The notes under the pieces were generated by a model, which was not told the origin of the DNA, made no database searches, and was given only the letters and a program-made list of their open reading frames with translations. A DNA stretch of 64,000 nt. It comes from JAFAXD01 sp963833605 (GTDB lineage: Bacteria > Pseudomonadota > Alphaproteobacteria > Rhizobiales > Xanthobacteraceae). Shown here in pieces: positions 44,592-53,571 of this stretch. The stretch is from assembly GCA_963833605.1 (NCBI GenBank), contig CAWHYZ010000032.1, forward strand, positions 104,540-168,539. The letters run 5' to 3'. Position numbers and translations under genes: made by a program. Within the stretch, counting starts at the first letter, position 1. Each line of letters starts with the position of its first letter.

Positions 44592-47500
44592 ATGACGGAC
44601 ATCCGGCATTGGCTTGAGAGCATTGGCTTGGGCCAATATGCCGACCTTTTCACCAAAAATGACATTGATCGCGAAGTCCTCGCCGGCCTCGATGAGCAGG
44701 ATCTTGAACGGCTCGGCATCTCGTTTGGCCATCGAAAAAGACTGCTGAAGGCAATCCCTGAATATTGCAGCGTGGCCTCGCCGGCGCCCGGGCGGCGTCA
44801 CGAAGTCGAGCGCCTGACCGCCACCGCTACAATCAAGCCCGAACGGCGTCATCTCACCATCCTGATTTGTGATCTGGTGGGCTCGACCTCTTTGTCTGCG
44901 CAGCTCGATCCAGAAGACCTGCGCCAGATCCTGTTTGAGTTCCAGCGCTGTTGCACGGATGCGATCAGGCTTTTTGACGGCCACATCGCGCGGTTCCTGG
45001 GCGATGGCGTCCTCGCCTATTTCGGTTTCCCGGCGTCGCGCGAAGGCGATGCGGAACGCGCGGTAAACGCTGCGCTGAGAATTCTCCAATCGCTGTCCGC
45101 CTTGCCCGCTGCGCAACGGCTTGAGGTCCGCATCGGAATCGCCAGCGGCGTTGTCGTCGCCGGCGATCTCATCGGTGATGGGTCGGCTGCTGAGTTTGCC
45201 CTGGTGGGAGAAGCACCAAATTTGGCGGCGCGCCTGCAGGCGCTCGCCGGTCCGAACCAGATCCTGGTTTCCGCTGCGACCCGGCGGCTGCTCGGCCGGA
45301 CGTTTGAGCTTGCTGATTTCGGCGAGCATCGTGTGCGCGGCCTGGAAACGCCCGTCCATGCCTGGCGAGTCCTCGGGCTCGGCGCAGCGGCCACCCGCTT
45401 TGAAGCGTTGCAGGCCGCTCATCTTACGCCGCTGATCGGCAGAGAGCTGGAACTCGCTTTGCTGCGCGACAAATACGCCAAGGCGGAAGACGGTCAGGGT
45501 CAGTTGCTCCTGATCTCCGGTGAACCGGGGATTGGAAAATCCCGCCTGGTGGTGGAGCTGACGCAGCGTCTGGCTCAGCCCTTCGCACTGATGTCTTTCC
45601 AATGCTCCTCCTACCATACCAGCAGTGCCTGGTATCCGGTCATTCGCTGCCTGGAACGCGTCGCTGGGATCACTCATGACGCTGCGCCCGATGCAAAGCT
45701 GCAGAAACTGGCAACCGCCGTCGGCGATTTGCTCGAAGAACCCGGCGAGACCGTCGCTCTGCTTGCGGCATTGCTGTCGATTCCCGCCGACAGTCGCTAC
45801 GCGCCGCTCGATCTATCGCCCCAGCAGCAGAAGAACCGGACGTTTGCGGCATTGCTCGACCTGTTCAAAGCACAATCCCGCAAACAACCAGTTCTGCTTG
45901 TTTTCGAAGACGTGCATTGGATCGATCCGACCTCGTTGGAATTGCTGGAACGCCTGCGCGAGCGCCTTCAAGGCGCGCGGATCTTTGTGATTGCGTTGTT
46001 TCGACCGGAGCTCACCCTGAATTGGACCGAAAATCCGCAGGTCACCGCCTTGACGATCAACCGGCTTGATCGGGATCAGGTCGCTGTGATGGCCAAGGTG
46101 CTGTCGGCGGACACCAATCTGCCGGGCGGCCTCACCGATCAGATCGTTGCCAAGAGCGACGGCGTTCCGTTGTTCATCGAGGAAATGACCAAGGCCGTTC
46201 TCGAGTACCAGCAATCGAGCGAGGCGCAGATTCTCTCGGACTTTCGCTCCCGGATCACGGTGCCGGAGACGCTGCATGAATCGCTGATGGCTCGGCTTGA
46301 TCAGGTGGCGCCCATGAAGGCAGTCGCCCAGATCGCCGCCGTTATCGGGCGCGAATTCTCGCTTGAGCTTGTTCAGGCCGTTGCCCAACTGTCCAAGGAC
46401 GACATTCGCTCGGCGCTCGACCGGTTGTTGGCGTCGGGCCTGTTGTTTCGCAGCGGACGCCCGGCCGATGAAACCTATACGTTCAAGCACGCGCTCGTTC
46501 AGGACGAAGCCTACGCCAGTCTGCTACGCGATGACCGACGCCAGCTGCATCTGCGGACCGCCGAGGCGCTGTGCGGGCTAGCAGAAGCCGGGGACGCTTC
46601 GCCCGAAGTCGTCGCGCATCACTATACTCGTGCCGGCGAAGCAAAGGCCGCAATCGACTATTGGATCAAGGCCGGCCGGCGGGCCATTGAGCGGTTCGCT
46701 TTCTCCGAAGCGAGCACGCATTTCCAGTTGGCGCTGAAGCTGGTTGCCGATCTGCCGGCAAGTGCGCCGCGCAACCAATTGGAGCTGCAGCTGCAATACT
46801 CATTGGGAAACGTTCTGATTGCTGTGAAGGGCTTCAGCGCGCGTGAAACCGGCGCCGCTTTCAACCGGGCCCTGGAGCTCTGTCAGAAATTCGAAGATTC
46901 CCCGCAGAGCAACAAGGTGATCCACGAAATCATGAGTTTTCAGGTGACCAAGGGGGGATTTGAGGAGAGCCTGAGGCTCGGCGAGGAACTGGTGCAACGC
47001 GCCGGCCCAGACGGTGACATCACCCAACGGCTGAGCGGGCATCGTGCCGTCGGCATGTCGCAGTTTATGATTGGTGAGTTGCAGCAGGCGTGCGTCGAAC
47101 TTCAGACCTCGCTTGATCTGTTCGATGCGCATGCGCAGCCGCCGGATCTGGGTTCTCCCCAGGATATCAGGGCGACCACGCAAGCCTACAGGGGGCTCTC
47201 GTCCATTCTCCTTGGGAACATCAGGGAAGGCTTTGAACAGGTACGCGCGGCTGTAGGCCGGGCCGAGCAGCTTCGGCACCCCCACACCCTGTGCTACGTC
47301 CTGACCTTCCACGCCGGCGCGCACGTCCTGTGCCGCGAACCGGAGCCGATCTTCCCCGTGGTGGACCGCAGTATCGGCTTGTCCAACGAGTATGGATTTC
47401 CGCTCTGGGCGGCTGGCGGTCAGATGCTGCGCGGCTGGGCGCGCGCGGAACTGGGACAGGCGGAGCAAGGCATTGCCGAGCTGCGCGAGAGCATCGAGGC

Positions 47501-47918
47501 CCTGGAGGCCACCGGCGCGCTGATCTGGGTTCAGTTCGCCCGCTATCTCCTGGCGCAGGCGTTGGCCGATACCGCGCAGCGCGGCGATGCGCTCGCGGTC
47601 GTCGATGAAACCTTGTCTGCCATCCCGTCCAACAGCGGCCGCTGGTACGAGGCCGAACTTTACCGGCTGAAAGGCGATTTGCTGGTCGATGCGCCGGTAT
47701 CCACAATCGAAGCCTGCTACGAAAAGGCGATCTCCACGGCCACCGCGCAAGGCGCACGCCTGTGGGAACTGCGGGCGACCAACGCGCTGGCCATGCTTTG
47801 GCGTTCGTGCGGTCGAACCTCGGAGGCGCTTCACCGGCTGGCTCCGCTCTACACGAGCTTCGGTGCGGAGGACACGGTTCCTGATCTGCGCAAAGCCAGG
47901 GATCTGCTGCTCAGCTGA
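44592..47918 (+). CDS. SAM domain - class III adenylate/guanylate cyclase - AAA-type ATPase - TPR protein
   Basis: A 1108-residue intact protein. Residues 1-65: SAM domain (IRHWLESIGLGQYADLFTKN). Residues 88-265: class III cyclase with metal Asp in LTILICDLVGSTSLSA, the second Asp in IARFLGDGVLAYFGFP, and transition-state region VGEAPNLAARLQALAG. Residues 280-620: STAND/AAA ATPase with Walker A SGEPGIGKSRL and Walker B LLVFEDVHWID. Residues 690-1100: TPR-like helices. This architecture is common in Bradyrhizobiaceae; it couples cNMP synthesis to ATP-dependent assembly, inferred from domains. No membrane helix. It is the largest gene of the island and has no lesion. Confidence 0.9.
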   Translation: MTDIRHWLESIGLGQYADLFTKNDIDREVLAGLDEQDLERLGISFGHRKRLLKAIPEYCSVASPAPGRRHEVERLTATATIKPERRHLTILICDLVGSTSLSAQLDPEDLRQILFEFQRCCTDAIRLFDGHIARFLGDGVLAYFGFPASREGDAERAVNAALRILQSLSALPAAQRLEVRIGIASGVVVAGDLIGDGSAAEFALVGEAPNLAARLQALAGPNQILVSAATRRLLGRTFELADFGEHRVRGLETPVHAWRVLGLGAAATRFEALQAAHLTPLIGRELELALLRDKYAKAEDGQGQLLLISGEPGIGKSRLVVELTQRLAQPFALMSFQCSSYHTSSAWYPVIRCLERVAGITHDAAPDAKLQKLATAVGDLLEEPGETVALLAALLSIPADSRYAPLDLSPQQQKNRTFAALLDLFKAQSRKQPVLLVFEDVHWIDPTSLELLERLRERLQGARIFVIALFRPELTLNWTENPQVTALTINRLDRDQVAVMAKVLSADTNLPGGLTDQIVAKSDGVPLFIEEMTKAVLEYQQSSEAQILSDFRSRITVPETLHESLMARLDQVAPMKAVAQIAAVIGREFSLELVQAVAQLSKDDIRSALDRLLASGLLFRSGRPADETYTFKHALVQDEAYASLLRDDRRQLHLRTAEALCGLAEAGDASPEVVAHHYTRAGEAKAAIDYWIKAGRRAIERFAFSEASTHFQLALKLVADLPASAPRNQLELQLQYSLGNVLIAVKGFSARETGAAFNRALELCQKFEDSPQSNKVIHEIMSFQVTKGGFEESLRLGEELVQRAGPDGDITQRLSGHRAVGMSQFMIGELQQACVELQTSLDLFDAHAQPPDLGSPQDIRATTQAYRGLSSILLGNIREGFEQVRAAVGRAEQLRHPHTLCYVLTFHAGAHVLCREPEPIFPVVDRSIGLSNEYGFPLWAAGGQMLRGWARAELGQAEQGIAELRESIEALEATGALIWVQFARYLLAQALADTAQRGDALAVVDETLSAIPSNSGRWYEAELYRLKGDLLVDAPVSTIEACYEKAISTATAQGARLWELRATNALAMLWRSCGRTSEALHRLAPLYTSFGAEDTVPDLRKARDLLLS

Positions 47919-48332
47919 GACGGGGTGATGCCGTCGGCCGGTGATTTGAAATGAGCTCCAAGCTCATCACCGACGAAACCGACAAATGGGGCCGCAACAA
48001 CAACGATCCCGATCATCTTCGGTGTTAGCGCAAACCCGGTCCAACTCGGTCTTGTCACCAACCTCGCTCGGCCTGATGGCGACGCAATGACGTGAGCGAG
48101 AATGCGATATCGCTGCTCGCCCGCGCCGACGAGGTGATCGAGTGAGGCCCGTTGTGGGCCACTGTGTTGCTCCTGCGAAAGGCTTCCCCTGAACGTCTCC
48201 GACACCGCTTAGGTAACAAAATACGGGCTCTGGTTTTGGTTGCAATGCGGATCGACTACGACGACTAGGGCTGACTTGTCGCGGCGCATCAGTCAGAATG
48301 TCAAGCGCGGGGAGCGATGAAAGGCAAGAACA
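47919..48332. other. Intergenic stretch, no supported gene
   Basis: No frame on either strand looks protein-like; those present are Arg/Pro-rich. Nothing repetitive or tRNA-like was seen. Confidence 0.45.
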
Positions 48333-48575
48333 ATGACCATTCAGCTCACCAATCACGATCCCAAACACTGGCGCGATCTCGCGCAACAAAAACGCGACCT
48401 GGCGGAGCGAATGAGGACCCTTGCGGCAAGAACCAGCTTTATCCATGCCGCCGAATATTACGAGGAGATGGCAAGGCGAGCCGAGGCCATCCCTGATGAG
48501 CCCGAACTCGCTAGAGGGCTAGGCGGGTTATCGCGGTCTTGGCGTTCCGCTGAGCCCGCGCACCAGAAGCGGTAG
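48333..48575 (+). CDS. Small helical protein of unknown function
   Basis: An 80-residue charged helical protein: HWRDLAQQKRDLAERMRTLA, SFIHAAEYYEEMARRAEA. Many alphaproteobacterial genomes have short proteins of this composition next to mobile DNA. The ribosome site is weak (AAAGGC 10 bases upstream). No function can be given. Confidence 0.5.
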   Translation: MTIQLTNHDPKHWRDLAQQKRDLAERMRTLAARTSFIHAAEYYEEMARRAEAIPDEPELARGLGGLSRSWRSAEPAHQKR

Positions 48576-48693
48576 GCGCAATCATCAATCGACCTCCGGC
48601 CAACGCAACACGGACCAGCTTGAGGCGGTTCGCCATGTGCACGATGCATCGCGCCAAAAGAAAACCCCGCCGTACGGCCACGGTGGTTTTGAA

Positions 48694-48731
48694 CGAAAAA
48701 AACCCACCGGAGTCCCTCCAAGTGGGTTGTT
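48694..48731 (-). terminator. Intrinsic terminator, leftward
   Basis: On the minus strand AACCCAC, 14-base loop, GTGGGTT followed by TTTTTT. It stops leftward transcription coming from about 48.9 kb, where only a remnant frame (ALIDVSSYPTQQ) is visible. Confidence 0.65.
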
Positions 48732-49103
48732 AGTATTCCCTCAGGCGCCGCCAAATTTGGGAAGCACGGGGCCGGCGCCCGGTAGCGATGCCCTAACTCC
48801 ACTAGCGGGAACGGGTTCCGCTTTCTTGTGAAATTTTCCGCGTTCTGCTGGGTCGGGTAGCTCGACACGTCGATCAGGGCCTGTGTCGGCATGCAGCGCC
48901 GATCTCAAACTTGGGCACCCGAGGAAATCATTTCCAAGCTTGTGCCTACATCCACCTCCTCAGCGGCACGGGGTGTATTTCGTCCGGCCGGATATCCCAT
49001 ATTTGCCAGACATGTCGCTGCGCGAGCAACTCATAGCTGAGGCTAAGGCGGTCGTAGATACGATGTTCACTCGCCCTTATGCGAGCGATCACTGAGACCG
49101 CTT

Positions 49104-49529
49104 CTACTGCTCTCGGCGTTGCTGGGGGATTTCGCGCCGCGCTGTTGAGCGATCGGCATTTGCATTGGTCCCAGGCCAACGCGTGCCAATCATCTCGGCG
49201 GGAGTCTCGGGCGTGGTCAACTCTGGTTCTTGTGCGCTGGAATTGATGAAAGTGGCGGCCTCCGCCTTCGTCGGCGGCGCCGCCATGGGACCAGGCTTGA
49301 TCACCGGCTTGGATTCCGATCGGCGCTTGAACTCATGAGGCCCGACCTCCTGAGAGACAACGCGAGCGCCCGGCGAACCTGGAAACCAACAGTGCGCCCC
49401 GTCGGATTTACGCACATAGTAATACCAGTAGACATCCCGCTTGGCGGGTAAATCCCTGATGCATTCCTGCGCAGTGCTCGCGGTGGTCATGATCATCGCG
49501 AACAGGGCGCTGAGCGAAAAGCCCTTCAT
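49104..49529 (-). CDS. Small secreted protein with CxxD...HCWF motif
   Basis: ATG 49529 gives 141 residues starting with a signal peptide (MKGFSLSALFAMIMTTASTA); ATG 49559 would add ten residues. The first mature segment, ECIRDLPAKRDVYWYYYVRK followed by DGAHCWFPG, contains two Cys that could pair, and Trp/Tyr clusters. The rest is Pro/Thr-rich and probably unstructured. I recognise this N-terminal segment as recurrent in Bradyrhizobium exported proteins without a function. Confidence 0.55.
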   Translation of the reverse strand: MKGFSLSALFAMIMTTASTAQECIRDLPAKRDVYWYYYVRKSDGAHCWFPGSPGARVVSQEVGPHEFKRRSESKPVIKPGPMAAPPTKAEAATFINSSAQEPELTTPETPAEMIGTRWPGTNANADRSTARREIPQQRREQ

Positions 49530-50032
49530 TGACCGGGATCGGATTACCGTCCGTGGCATAAGGTCGTCAGCCCCCGTTTCGACGGCATCGTCTTGAGCGC
49601 TGCAACGTGGCGAAAGGGTGGTTGGCTACGTGATCGAGTCGACCGCCCTGTTGGGTTTTCTTTGGACGGCTGCCTGCCGGTCACTAACAATGTCCGCATG
49701 ATCTCGAGGGCACAGATCCAGGCAGCGCGACCAACGGGGCGCAAAACGCACCAATCGGGCTCGCCGCGGGCGAATGCAGGAACGAGCCGGCGTTGAGCGG
49801 CGGCTTGCAAGTCGGCGGGCGGTGCTCGCCCAACGCGCCGTTTAAGCTCGAGGCCCTGACGGCCGAGCCGCTTGCAGTCGCTGTTGCATCTGCACAACAC
49901 CTATCTGCGAACTCTGAGCATTACGGAACCAGCCTACGTCGCTATCCGTTGCCGCCGTGATATTCGCGTGGGGATCGGACGGGCTGACAGGGTGAAACTC
50001 AAACCCAACCCGTTAGACCGCTGTGAGGGTTG
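49530..50032. other. Intergenic stretch, no supported gene
   Basis: Frames here are short and Arg-rich. No repeat, tRNA or hairpin with a T tract was seen. Confidence 0.45.
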
Positions 50033-50299
50033 ATGGATACGGATGACCTCTACAAGGCTCTCTCGGCCAGAGTAACCGCAGATGCGATTGGACGAGAGAC
50101 CGATGAGTGGCCCGCGTATTTTACCCGTTTGCGCGATCTAATCCGTCGCGTCGTTGCCGAAAGCACTGAAGGTGGTCTCTCTACGGAAGAGAAGGATTCG
50201 CTCATTCAACGGCTTTTGGACCATGTCGCTGCTTTGGAAGAATGGTGGCCAAAGCTAAAGCCAAAAACGAAAAAGCGAGTTGATGACCTCGTAATATGA
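50033..50299 (+). CDS. Small acidic/basic helical protein, unknown
   Basis: ATG 50033 (GAGGG a few bases upstream) gives 88 residues: MDTDDLYKALSARVTADAIG, then LRDLIRRVVAESTEG, STEEKDSLIQRLLDHVAALE, ending KPKTKKRVDDLVI. Composition is that of a real soluble helical protein rather than a GC-rich shadow frame. No family recognised. Confidence 0.5.
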   Translation: MDTDDLYKALSARVTADAIGRETDEWPAYFTRLRDLIRRVVAESTEGGLSTEEKDSLIQRLLDHVAALEEWWPKLKPKTKKRVDDLVI

Positions 50300-50442
50300 G
50301 GATCTAAGCTAACAAACAGTCCCCTCGCGCCAGCACGCCGCGACCCGGGGGGCGTTTGCGCTGTACCCTGAGGTGATCACATTTTGGGTCCGCGTTCTGC
50401 GAAACGATAAACTGTCGATCGCTACTCGCCTGGAGGCTTCAC

Positions 50443-50580
50443 ATGGCGCACGTGTTCGGCAAGCCACCGCAGGCGATTCAGGGACATTTCCAGGAACGAA
50501 AGCATCAAATCCTCGAAGTTCGGTGGATGGAGCCGGACCCCAACGACCGCTCGAATTACATCGCGCCCGAGCCGGATTGA
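50443..50580 (+). CDS. Very small protein (45 residues)
   Basis: ATG 50443 is preceded by GGAGG at six bases. The product begins MAHVFGKPPQAIQGHFQERK and continues HQILEVRWMEPDPNDRSNYI to a short APEPD end. It is hydrophilic, without leader or membrane segment. The perfect ribosome site and balanced composition support translation. No family known. Confidence 0.5.
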   Translation: MAHVFGKPPQAIQGHFQERKHQILEVRWMEPDPNDRSNYIAPEPD

Positions 50581-50726
50581 GGACGGCGCGGACGCGATGG
50601 TCGCGTAACCGTCGTGGGGATCGCGTCCGTCTGACACGCGCCGTTCGCGATGTTCGCAATACAGGGGCTCGCACTGCGACGGAGTGAGGCAGTAATCTTG
50701 CCCACGCCGTGACTGGGCATTTTGGA

Positions 50727-50912
50727 ATGTCATCCAAAGCAGAAGATTATCGGCGCCAAGCCGAGGAATGCTTCGTGAGAGCGAAAAGGGCATGCAGTCC
50801 TGCGACCAAGGCCCGATATATTGAATTGATGTGCCAGTGGTTAGCCCTCGCCAAGCAGATCGAGCTCGAAGGAAACGCTGACGACCGCGCCTTAGGAAAC
50901 CAGCGCAGATAG
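50727..50912 (+). CDS. Small helical protein of the YRRQAEEC...W..LA type
   Basis: ATG 50727 gives 61 residues: KAEDYRRQAEECFVRAKRAC and KARYIELMCQWLALAKQIEL. Short proteins with this spaced Tyr/Arg, Cys, Trp-x-x-Leu-Ala pattern are very common in Bradyrhizobium and Rhodopseudomonas. Related frames occur here at 52763-52897 and 53571-53278. Function unknown. Confidence 0.6.
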   Translation: MSSKAEDYRRQAEECFVRAKRACSPATKARYIELMCQWLALAKQIELEGNADDRALGNQRR

Positions 50913-51326
50913 CTTCTGCCGTGAACTGTTGGTCCCATTAAAAGACCCCGCCGCCTACCCCATGACCGCAAGGGATAGGCGACGAGGAATGAGGCGGGCA
51001 TCCACCGAGGTCAGATCCGCCTTTTATCAGCCAAAATGCTGAGACCTCTACTAGTGCAATGCCGACACACCGAGAGAAAAATCGCCGCACGGCACTTGCG
51101 TGCCGGTTCGCATTCGGTCTGTTCGACCGCTATGTAACGACATGCTCCGGCGCTCTCCCTCCCCGGCTCGCCACCCTCCCGGTTTCATCGAGCCCTGCCT
51201 CCGACGCTCGCGCGCCGCCGGTGCCCTGATAGTGGCCGCTGGGCGCTCGCTTAACTAATAGTCTAAAAGACGGAGGTACCTTTTATTTTGATTGCGACCG
51301 CTCAATAATGTCACCGGAGGTGCTGA
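50913..51326. other. Intergenic stretch ahead of atpB
   Basis: No gene recognised. It contains an imperfect hairpin around 50955-50990 and becomes AT-richer toward 51240-51310 (TTAACTAATAG, TTTTATTTTG), where the atpB promoter could lie. A CGGAGGTACC stretch at about 51271 and CCGGAGGTGCTGA just before the start are ribosome-site-like. Confidence 0.4.
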
Positions 51327-52079
51327 ATGACGTTTGATCCTATTCATCAATTCGAAATACACGACCTTCTGACGCTCTTTAAGATCGCCGGTAGAGAGAT
51401 TCACTTTACCAACTCAGCTTTTTACATGCTTATCTCGGTGGTGTTCACTTTACTGCTCATGCTCTTGACTACCCGCGAGCGTCGACTAGTGCCGACGCGG
51501 TTGCAATCCTTCGCCGAGCTGATTTACGAGTTTGTGGCGAATATGATACGCGGTACCGCTGGCGAAGAAGGGATGAAATTCTTCCCGCTCGTCTTTTCGC
51601 TTTTCATGTTTATCTTGATCTCGAATGTCATCGGCATCATTCCGTATACCTTCACGGTTTCAAGCCAGATTGTCATCACGGCATCGCTGGCTCTATTGGT
51701 GTTTTTCACGGTGATTGTTTACGGGTTTTACAAGAATGGTCTTGGATTCCTCAAATTGTTCGTACCGCAAGGCATTCCAATTTTTATTTTGCCGTTGATC
51801 GTCTTGATCGAGGTGATTTCGTTCCTGTCGCGTCCAATCTCGCACAGCGTGCGACTGTTCGCCAATATGTTGGCTGGTCATATGACGCTCAGCGTATTCG
51901 CTGCTTTTGTGGTCATGCTGGGCGGCGCTGGGTTGGCTGGTTGGCTGGCCGCTTTTTTACCACTCGCACTCACCGTTGCACTTACCGCACTCGAGTTGGT
52001 TGTCGCGGTCCTACAAGCATACGTGTTCGCGATTTTAACCTGCATTTATCTTCGCGATGCAATACATCCGGGTCACTGA
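51327..52079 (+). CDS. atpB: ATP synthase F0 subunit a, stand-alone copy
   Basis: A 250-residue polytopic membrane protein with five to six helices, full length for alphaproteobacterial subunit a and ending in the usual DAIHPGH. The essential Arg of the proton path is at residue 176 (SHSVRLFANMLAGH), and the C-terminal helix has ALELVVAVLQAYVFAILTCI. GGAGGTGCTGA precedes the ATG. Subunit a normally lies in atpI-atpB-atpE-atpF, but here no other ATP synthase gene flanks it: the next 400 bases carry only debris. It lies inside the putative island. It may be an extra copy, or part of an element in transit. Confidence 0.92.
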   Translation: MTFDPIHQFEIHDLLTLFKIAGREIHFTNSAFYMLISVVFTLLLMLLTTRERRLVPTRLQSFAELIYEFVANMIRGTAGEEGMKFFPLVFSLFMFILISNVIGIIPYTFTVSSQIVITASLALLVFFTVIVYGFYKNGLGFLKLFVPQGIPIFILPLIVLIEVISFLSRPISHSVRLFANMLAGHMTLSVFAAFVVMLGGAGLAGWLAAFLPLALTVALTALELVVAVLQAYVFAILTCIYLRDAIHPGH

Positions 52080-52492
52080 CACGATGGTGGCCCGCGCGCC
52101 GTTCCATGCATGTGACAGCTCCAGACACAACAGAAGCACGCAAAGCCGTCGCAAAACGTCTAGGGATACCTTTCAGCCCGTCCTGAAGCTCTGTTCGGAC
52201 CGTGGCAAAGCAAAAGCATTCACATGGCCCCCCGATGACGCTCAGCAACATGCTCGCGCTCAGCGTGCAGCGATTGCTGACTTCTTGTTTGAACGAGGCG
52301 TGCCGTCACACGGCCCTCATCGAGGTGTTGCGGGAGGGCTAGCCAGCCCGGCGCCGTTGCGGCAGATGAGGCGGACTGGCGCTCGAGCCATGCGCCTTCG
52401 GGCCGATAAGGTCGGCATGATCGCGATTGGCAAGCGGCTGGGGTCGGGACGGTATGCGTTCAGCGCATCGTGAAAGCCAATGCGGCTCCGCA
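52080..52492. other. Debris downstream of atpB
   Basis: No intact gene. From about 52230 the plus strand reads PPMTLSNMLALSVQRLL and LNEACRHTALIEVL, which resembles the start of a small zinc-ribbon-like protein family abundant in Bradyrhizobium (MTLGNMR...C.ND.CRHTALIDVS). It is broken soon after. No atpE-like sequence is present. Confidence 0.4.
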
Positions 52493-52762
52493 TCAATAAA
52501 CCTCGTGCGCTATCCCCGTTAACAAACGAATAACCTCAAACCGGACGATTTCTTGATACGTCAATCGTGTCGTGAGACGCTTAGCTCGCGTGTCAGCTGG
52601 TTTTGCAGGTGGGTCGCACAAATGATCGGTTTTGATGTGAGCAATATTCAACAGATTCATTTCAATTGACGTAATGTTTCCAATTCTTTGGCGAGAAATG
52701 ATCTCCTCCCCAGTTGCGGTGGCTCCCGGCTCGCTGGAGCCGAGGGAGTTGAGGGCTGTCAT
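52493..52762 (-). CDS. Hypothetical protein, 89 residues, low support
   Basis: The C-terminal half (TRAKRLTTRLTYQEIVRFEV, IRLLTGIAHEVY) has protein-like composition, but the first half does not and there is no good ribosome site. Translation from the internal ATG encoding MNLLNIAHIKTDH is possible. Treat as tentative. Confidence 0.25.
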   Translation of the reverse strand: MTALNSLGSSEPGATATGEEIISRQRIGNITSIEMNLLNIAHIKTDHLCDPPAKPADTRAKRLTTRLTYQEIVRFEVIRLLTGIAHEVY

Positions 52763-52897
52763 TCGTCCGATGCGCTCAGGGGGCTAGCCGTTGACTGTGT
52801 AGCGCTAGCAGAGCGCACCACCGATCTACACGCCCCCATCGCACTCCTAACTATTGCCCAGAAATGGATTGCAATCGCCCACAACCGTGCTGCGTAG
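52763..52897 (+). pseudogene. Fragment of a small YRRQ...W..LA-type helical protein
   Basis: The frame ALRGLAVDCVALAERTTDLH followed by LLTIAQKWIAIAH matches the C-terminal two thirds of the small helical family seen at 50727. The expected start is absent, so the frame upstream is probably foreign to it. Confidence 0.35.
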
Positions 52898-53143
52898 ATC
52901 ACGCCAGCCCCCGAAAAATCGACTGCGAGAGCGCCCTCGTAGCTCCGACGCGTGATCGCTGAGACGTTGCGACCGTTGGGAAACCCGTAGCATATCGCGA
53001 GCGCGACAAGGCGAATTCCTATAAGAACCAAAGAATAACTGCCATTCAACGATAGCGCGTCTTCCAATAGCGCGATCTCTGCCCGTCGTTTTTCGTCACA
53101 CGCTGCCGTACACCATCCGATACAAGAAGCGTTTGTGCTCGCC

Positions 53144-53461
53144 TCAGTCGCCGACTGATGTCTGTATTACCCTCAACGAAAGTTTCGTCGCGCCTGTGAC
53201 GTGCTTTTGCTCATTACAGGTCGAGCAAACTCCAATGCTGCGCGAAACGATTCCCGTTACCGCCAATGTCGCGGTGATCATATGCACTTGTTGCCGCCAC
53301 TTAAGGCCAAGCCGCTCCTGCACACACTCGTCGCAATATGCTCGGCCGTTTCTGTCGATAAGAAAATCTCTGATTTTTTCGGGGAGATTCCGAGCAGCCA
53401 AGACTTTTTGCTCCTCATTTGGCGGTTTCTTCCACACGCCACGTCTGCGATCGCGCGCCAT
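53144..53461 (-). CDS. Small protein with two CxxC pairs (zinc-ribbon-like)
   Basis: ATG 53461 gives 105 residues. A basic N-terminus (MARDRRRGVWKKPPNEEQK) is followed by IRDFLIDRNGRAYCDECVQE, LKWRQQVHMITATLA and GVCSTCNEQKHVTG. The CDEC and CSTC pairs, about 36 residues apart, look like a zinc-binding site. The helix between them carries a typical LG.KWRQQV signature known from short Bradyrhizobium proteins. Possibly a small regulatory or nucleic-acid-binding protein. Downstream there is no partner. Confidence 0.6.
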   Translation of the reverse strand: MARDRRRGVWKKPPNEEQKVLAARNLPEKIRDFLIDRNGRAYCDECVQERLGLKWRQQVHMITATLAVTGIVSRSIGVCSTCNEQKHVTGATKLSLRVIQTSVGD

Positions 53462-53571
53462 TTTCGGGCACTGCACTCCAGAATACGCTTGCTGTATGGG
53501 TCGGCGGTGTTTTCCGCCAACTCTTGGCAAACACGCGCCATAGCGCGGTATTCTTCGGCCTGGATCAACAT
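53278..53571 (-). CDS. Small helical protein overlapping the zinc-ribbon gene
   Basis: ATG 53571 begins MLIQAEEYRAMARVCQELAE, SKRILECSARKWRAIADV, the same small helical pattern as at 50727. The convincing part ends at about residue 45, close to the start of the zinc-ribbon gene (53461) in another frame; the remaining 50 codons read through that gene and are probably not meaningful. A frameshift that removed the original stop is likely. Confidence 0.4.
   Translation of the reverse strand: MLIQAEEYRAMARVCQELAENTADPYSKRILECSARKWRAIADVACGRNRQMRSKKSWLLGISPKKSEIFLSTETAEHIATSVCRSGLALSGGNKCI

Noticed and set aside
48458..48892. 144-codon minus-strand frame starting MPTQALIDVSSYP
   Set aside because: The first 15 residues recall a small Bradyrhizobium family, but an intrinsic terminator (48694-48731) lies in the frame and the rest is not protein-like.
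50940..50990. Imperfect hairpin after the small gene at 50727
   Set aside because: The stem has a bulge and the nearest T run is too far from the stem base for a confident terminator.
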